A DNA stretch of 9,976 nucleotides, from the NCBI GenBank assembly GCA_023249165.1, contig JAHFDE010000060.1:1694-11669 (forward strand). Reading direction: 5' to 3'. Positions 4,775 to 9,976 of the stretch are shown piece by piece; position 1 is the first letter of the stretch, and each line of letters begins with the position of its first letter. Under the pieces are notes generated by a model that was not told the origin of the DNA, ran no database searches, and saw only the letters and a program-made list of their open reading frames with translations. A program made the position numbers and the translations under genes. The DNA is from Candidatus Methylomirabilota bacterium (GTDB taxonomy: Bacteria > Methylomirabilota > Methylomirabilia > Methylomirabilales > CSP1-5).

Positions 4775-6045
4775 CAGACGAACATCTCGATGACCTTGTG
4801 GATTCCCCGGACGAGAGCGTCGACCTCCTCCCTGGTGTTATAGAAGGCCAGCGACGCCCGGGCGGTGGCTGGCACTCCAAAGCGCTGCATCACCGGCATG
4901 GCACAATGGTGGCCGGCGCGGATCGCGATTCCCTCGTGATCGAGGACCGTGCCGATGTCGTGGGCATGCACCCCGTCCACGACAAACGACACAACGCTCG
5001 CCTTCTCCTTGGCTGTCCCGATGATGCGGACGCCCGGGATCGCCGAGAGCGCCTCCGTCGCATGCACCAGTAACTCGTCCTCGTATGCGGTGACGCGGTC
5101 CAGCCCGACGCCATCCAGATAGTCCAGGGCTGCCCCCAGGCCGATGACCCCGCCGATGTGGGGCGTGCCGGCCTCGAACTTGAACGGGAGGTCGTTGTAC
5201 ACCGTCTTCGCGAAGGTGACCGATTTGATCATGTCACCTCCGCCCTGATAGGGCGGCATCGCCTCGAGCAGCCGAGCCCTGCCGTAGAGGACACCGATAC
5301 CCGTCGGGCCGAAGACCTTGTGCCCCGAAAAGGCGTAGAAGTCGCAATCCAGCTCACGCACGTCCACCTTCAGATGGGGAACCGCCTGCGCCCCATCGAC
5401 CAGCACCGGAACCCCCTGGCGGCGCGCGAGGCGGATGACCTCCCGCACCGGGTTGATGGTCCCCAGGGCGTTCGAGACATGGGCCACCGCGACCAGCCGT
5501 GTCCGGGGGGTCAGCAGTGTGACGTACTCGTCCAGCAGCATCTCCCCGTCATCATTGATCGGCACCACGCGCAGGACTGCACCCGTCTGCTCGCACAGGA
5601 TCTGCCAGGGGACAATGTTGGAGTGGTGCTCCATCGCCGAGATGACGATCTCATCGCCCGTCCCGATGTGGGTCCGGCCGTAGCTCTGGGCCACCAGGTT
5701 GATGGCCTCTGTGGTCCCACGGACGAAGATGATCTCCCGCGACTCGGCGGCGTTGATGAAGCCTTGCACCCTTGTGCGGGCCTGCTCGTAGGCCTCGGTG
5801 GCACGCTCGCTCAGTTGGTGCACTCCACGATGGACATTCGAATTGTACGTCGAAAGAAACTGACGGATGGTGTCAATGACCACGTGCGGCTTCTGGCTGG
5901 TGGCGGCGTTGTCGAGATACACCAGCGGCTTCCCCCGAATCTTCTCTCCCAGGACCGGAAAGTCCTGCCTGATCCGTTCGACCTCGAAGGCAGGCGACCG
6001 GCCCCCACGGGACCGTGCGGTCATCGCTCCACCGGCGCGGATCAT
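4774..6045 (-). CDS. sufS: Cysteine desulfurase SufS
   Basis: This is a 423-residue PLP-dependent class V aminotransferase-fold enzyme that converts L-cysteine to L-alanine and an enzyme-bound persulfide. Visible sites are YLDNAATSQKP at 43-53, H141 in AMEHHSN, D217 in LVDGAQAVPH, the PLP lysine K243 in SGHKVFGPTG, and the catalytic cysteine C381 in RAGHHCAMP. The short lobe around this cysteine marks it as group II (SufS) rather than IscS. I chose the ATG at 6045, which overlaps the sufD stop as ATGA and has GGAGGAG about five bases upstream; an ATG at 6024 (residue 8) is possible. The open frame extends upstream to 6528, but that part lies inside sufD in another frame and is not coding. The N-terminus before EVERIRQDFP is about 20 residues, rich in Arg and Gly, and looks unstructured. 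Confidence 0.96.
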   Translation of the reverse strand: MIRAGGAMTARSRGGRSPAFEVERIRQDFPVLGEKIRGKPLVYLDNAATSQKPHVVIDTIRQFLSTYNSNVHRGVHQLSERATEAYEQARTRVQGFINAAESREIIFVRGTTEAINLVAQSYGRTHIGTGDEIVISAMEHHSNIVPWQILCEQTGAVLRVVPINDDGEMLLDEYVTLLTPRTRLVAVAHVSNALGTINPVREVIRLARRQGVPVLVDGAQAVPHLKVDVRELDCDFYAFSGHKVFGPTGIGVLYGRARLLEAMPPYQGGGDMIKSVTFAKTVYNDLPFKFEAGTPHIGGVIGLGAALDYLDGVGLDRVTAYEDELLVHATEALSAIPGVRIIGTAKEKASVVSFVVDGVHAHDIGTVLDHEGIAIRAGHHCAMPVMQRFGVPATARASLAFYNTREEVDALVRGIHKVIEMFV

Positions 6046-7385
6046 CGGCTCTCCTCCACCAGTTTCCCCTGAGGCAACCATTGTGTCACGAGCGCCTCCA
6101 GGTACTTGCGGATCGGTCCGACCTTCATGCGCTCGAGGCTCTCGTTGGCAAAGCCGAAGAGGAGCAGGGCACGCGCCGCATCCTCGGCGATGCCGCGAGA
6201 CCGCAGGTAAAAGATCGCCCCCTCGTCCATCTGCCCGATGGTCGCCCCGTGGGTGCATTTCACGTCGTCGGCGTAGATCTCCAACTGTGGCTTGCTGTCG
6301 ATCTGGGCCTCTTCCGACAGGAGCAGATTCTTGTTTGTCTGCTTGGCGTCGGTCTTCTGGGCATCTTTGTGGACGATGATCCGGCCGCTGAAGACGCCAT
6401 GCGACCGGCCGTCGAGGATGCCATTGTAGAACTGCCTGCTGTCGCAGTGGGGGCTGGCGTGCTCGACCCTCATGAAGTTGTCCATGTGCTGGCGGCCGGT
6501 TGCCATGAAGAGTCCGTTGATCAGACATTCACTCCCTTCACCGGCCATCACGGGGTGGACATTGTTTCGCACCAGCGCCCCACCGAGCAGGACGGTGTGG
6601 GAGGCAACGCTGCTGCTCCGCCCCTGCTGGACGCGCAGCGTCGAGACGTTGAAGGCCTGCTCGCTGTCCCGCTCGATCAGGTAGTGGCTCAGCACGCTGT
6701 TCTGCCCGACCACCACCTCCGTGACGATGTTCGAGAAATAGACCTCGGCGCCCAATGCGACGTACTCCTCGACGATAACCGCCTGACTGTCTTCCTCCAG
6801 GACGATCACGTTGCGCGGATGGGTCACGATCGGGTCAGCGGTCTCAGTCGACACATAGAGGAGGCGGATGGGCGCCTCGATCGCCCTCCCCCGGGGGACG
6901 TACACGAACCCCCCGTCCTCCATAAAGGCAGTGTTCAGGGCCGTGAAGCCGTCGCGCGCATAGTCGGCGTACCGAGCCAGATGCGGCTCGAGCACCGTTC
7001 GGGAATCGGTGAAGGCCTGGGCGAGGCTACTCACCGTCGCCCCGTCGCTGAGCGAACCGGGAGACGAGAGCCAAGGTGCATACCGACCGTTCACGAAGAC
7101 GAGCTGCGGGCCGACCAAGCCAGGAACGGCGAATTGGTCGATGTCCCGGGGCGACAGCTCGGTGGGACTTCCATTGGCACGCGCAAAAGAGGTCTGGGCA
7201 ATCGGGGCGACGTTGGTGAACCGCCAATCCTCATCGCGGATGGTCGGGAAGCCCAACTCGGCGAAGCGGGCGATGGCCGCCTGGCGGACCGGGCGCAGCC
7301 ACCCCTGCCCGCTCCCCGCGGCGACCCGCTCGAATCGGGCGAAGTTCTCGAGGTAACGATCCTGTGCTGGTGTCACGGCGACCAC
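6042..7385 (-). CDS. sufD: Fe-S cluster assembly protein SufD
   Basis: This 447-residue subunit pairs with SufB and SufC in the SufBCD scaffold complex. The helical N-terminal part contains LGFPTIRDEDWRFTNV (about 44-59), typical of SufD. The middle is the beta-helix core, and the conserved end KCTHGATIGQMDEGAIFYL begins at 376. C377 and H379 there correspond to the residues at the SufB-SufD interface implicated in nascent cluster binding (C358/H360 in Escherichia coli, from memory). The start is uncertain: GTG at 7385 is used, but its AAGG is too close, and the GTG at 7376 (residue 4) is better spaced from an AAGGCGG stretch. It lies 14 bp after sufC, and its stop overlaps the sufS start. 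An apparent 504-codon frame on the opposite strand across this gene is a codon-composition shadow. Confidence 0.95.
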   Translation of the reverse strand: MVAVTPAQDRYLENFARFERVAAGSGQGWLRPVRQAAIARFAELGFPTIRDEDWRFTNVAPIAQTSFARANGSPTELSPRDIDQFAVPGLVGPQLVFVNGRYAPWLSSPGSLSDGATVSSLAQAFTDSRTVLEPHLARYADYARDGFTALNTAFMEDGGFVYVPRGRAIEAPIRLLYVSTETADPIVTHPRNVIVLEEDSQAVIVEEYVALGAEVYFSNIVTEVVVGQNSVLSHYLIERDSEQAFNVSTLRVQQGRSSSVASHTVLLGGALVRNNVHPVMAGEGSECLINGLFMATGRQHMDNFMRVEHASPHCDSRQFYNGILDGRSHGVFSGRIIVHKDAQKTDAKQTNKNLLLSEEAQIDSKPQLEIYADDVKCTHGATIGQMDEGAIFYLRSRGIAEDAARALLLFGFANESLERMKVGPIRKYLEALVTQWLPQGKLVEESR

Positions 7386-7399
7386 CGCCTTGGCTGTGA

Positions 7400-8170
<771 letters not shown>

Positions 8171-8207
8171 GATCCATCCTTTGCAGGGAAAGGGGGGTTC
8201 CCGTCGC

Positions 8208-9650
<1,443 letters not shown>

Positions 9651-9832
9651 GGCTTCTCCTTTACGATGCTGTCTCGAACTCTGTGGCTAGCCGCCCATGC
9701 TGAACAGCCGCCCTTACATCCCGTCCGGGGGCCCCTCCGCCTGCAGACACCCCTCTGCCTCTTCACGTAAGATCTCACCACGCTATGCATCCGGGGGTCG
9801 GACCGGGAGGGGCAGTCTGAGACGTGATTTTC
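9651..9832 (-). other. Untranslated leader of the suf operon
   Basis: This roughly 180-nt stretch between the predicted transcription start and sufB holds no convincing gene. It can form a small hairpin (GCAGA 9743-9747 with TCTGC 9754-9758). An 8-bp perfect complementarity also links GCCCCTCC (9731-9738) and GGAGGGGC (9806-9813), which may be chance in GC-rich DNA. I do not recognise a known riboswitch. No T-run terminator is visible in it. Confidence 0.45.
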
Positions 9833-9839
9833 TTCATCC

Positions 9840-9868
9840 ACTATACAATAGACCGCCATACGTGTCAA
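9840..9868 (-). promoter_or_regulatory. Sigma-70 promoter of the suf operon
   Basis: On the minus strand a perfect TTGACA (-35, 9863-9868) is followed after exactly 17 bp by TATAGT (-10, 9840-9845, 5/6 match). Transcription would begin near 9833 and leave a leader of about 180 nt before sufB. The -10 lies at one edge of the small palindrome CTATACAATAG (9841-9851), which on the plus strand offers a second -10-like box, TACAAT (9844-9849), pointing towards the open frame at 9894. Confidence 0.8.
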
Positions 9869-9893
9869 CGGATCCTCAGCCGGAGAGGCGCGC

Positions 9894-9976
9894 ATGTGGG
9901 GCCTGAAGAGACCCAGCCACGAAACCCTCGCGGCAGCGATAGCCTCCATGAACACACCCTCGCCCCTAGGCCTGGA
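9894..9976 (+). CDS. 5' end of an unidentified divergent gene (partial)
   Basis: An ATG at 9894 is preceded by GGAGAGG five bases upstream and opens a frame that runs to the window edge without a stop (27 complete codons). The visible protein starts MWGLKRPSHETLAAAIASM and continues NTPSPLGL. The composition is protein-like and mildly helical, with no signal peptide or recognisable motif. It diverges from sufB and could use the TACAAT box at 9844-9849. I cannot name the product. With so little sequence, a chance open frame remains possible. Confidence 0.45.
   Translation, partial: MWGLKRPSHETLAAAIASMNTPSPLGL

Noticed and set aside
6046..6528. N-terminal extension of the sufS frame by 161 codons.
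   Set aside because: It lies wholly within sufD. The ATG at 6045 has an excellent ribosome binding site and an ATGA overlap, and the extension has no desulfurase homology.
9775..9837. A 20-codon leader-peptide frame (MKKITSQT...) upstream of sufB.
   Set aside because: Its ATG at 9837 lies only a few bases from the -10 box, upstream of the predicted transcription start, so it would not be on the transcript unless another promoter is used.

Overview
This GC-rich window is densely packed with bacterial genes, and most of it is one leftward (minus-strand) SUF iron-sulfur cluster assembly operon. The combination of SufU-type rather than SufE-type sulfur transfer, a MIP18/SufT protein, a bactofilin, a GGDEF enzyme and a selenoprotein suggests an environmental Gram-negative lineage. 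Rokubacteria/NC10 (Methylomirabilota) or Nitrospirota-like groups are my guess. That placement is inference from gene content and style, not from any marker gene.

Layout from left to right. Positions 17-124 hold a perfect 17-bp inverted repeat that reads as a 100-bp MITE-like element with a CTAG target duplication, abutting the stop codon of a bactofilin gene (121-507, minus). A divergent membrane-anchored GGDEF diguanylate cyclase follows (562-1839, plus). The interval 1840-2255 looks empty to a standard gene caller. It contains a short glutaredoxin-like gene (1945-2169, plus) with two in-frame UGA codons: one at the redox-active cysteine position (U-P-F-T) and one three codons from the C-terminus (U-E-V-stop). 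Each UGA is followed by a hairpin of bacterial SECIS type, and a strong intrinsic terminator closes the unit. This hidden selenoprotein is the most interesting item in the window.

Convergent to it are a YihY/BrkB membrane protein (2256-3155, minus) and, just upstream of that, a NifU/IscU-type scaffold without the SufU insertion (3177-3566, minus). Then comes the SUF operon, read from right to left: sufB (8208-9650), sufC (7400-8170), sufD (6042-7385), sufS (4774-6045), sufU (4322-4774), a MIP18/SufT-like gene (3960-4286) and a small ferredoxin (3686 to about 3949). The ferredoxin has no ordinary start codon in its frame. Spacing is tight, with ATGA and TGATG overlaps at sufD/sufS and sufS/sufU. 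A near-consensus sigma-70 promoter (TTGACA, 17 bp, TATAGT) lies at 9840-9868 and leaves a leader of about 180 nt before sufB. A small open frame with a good ribosome binding site starts divergently at 9894 and runs off the window.

How the genes work together: SufS takes sulfur from cysteine and SufU accepts it. The SufBCD complex builds clusters using SufC ATPase activity. The SufT-like protein and perhaps the second scaffold help maturation or delivery, and the ferredoxin could supply electrons. The bactofilin, cyclase, selenoprotein and YihY genes have no obvious functional link to this pathway.
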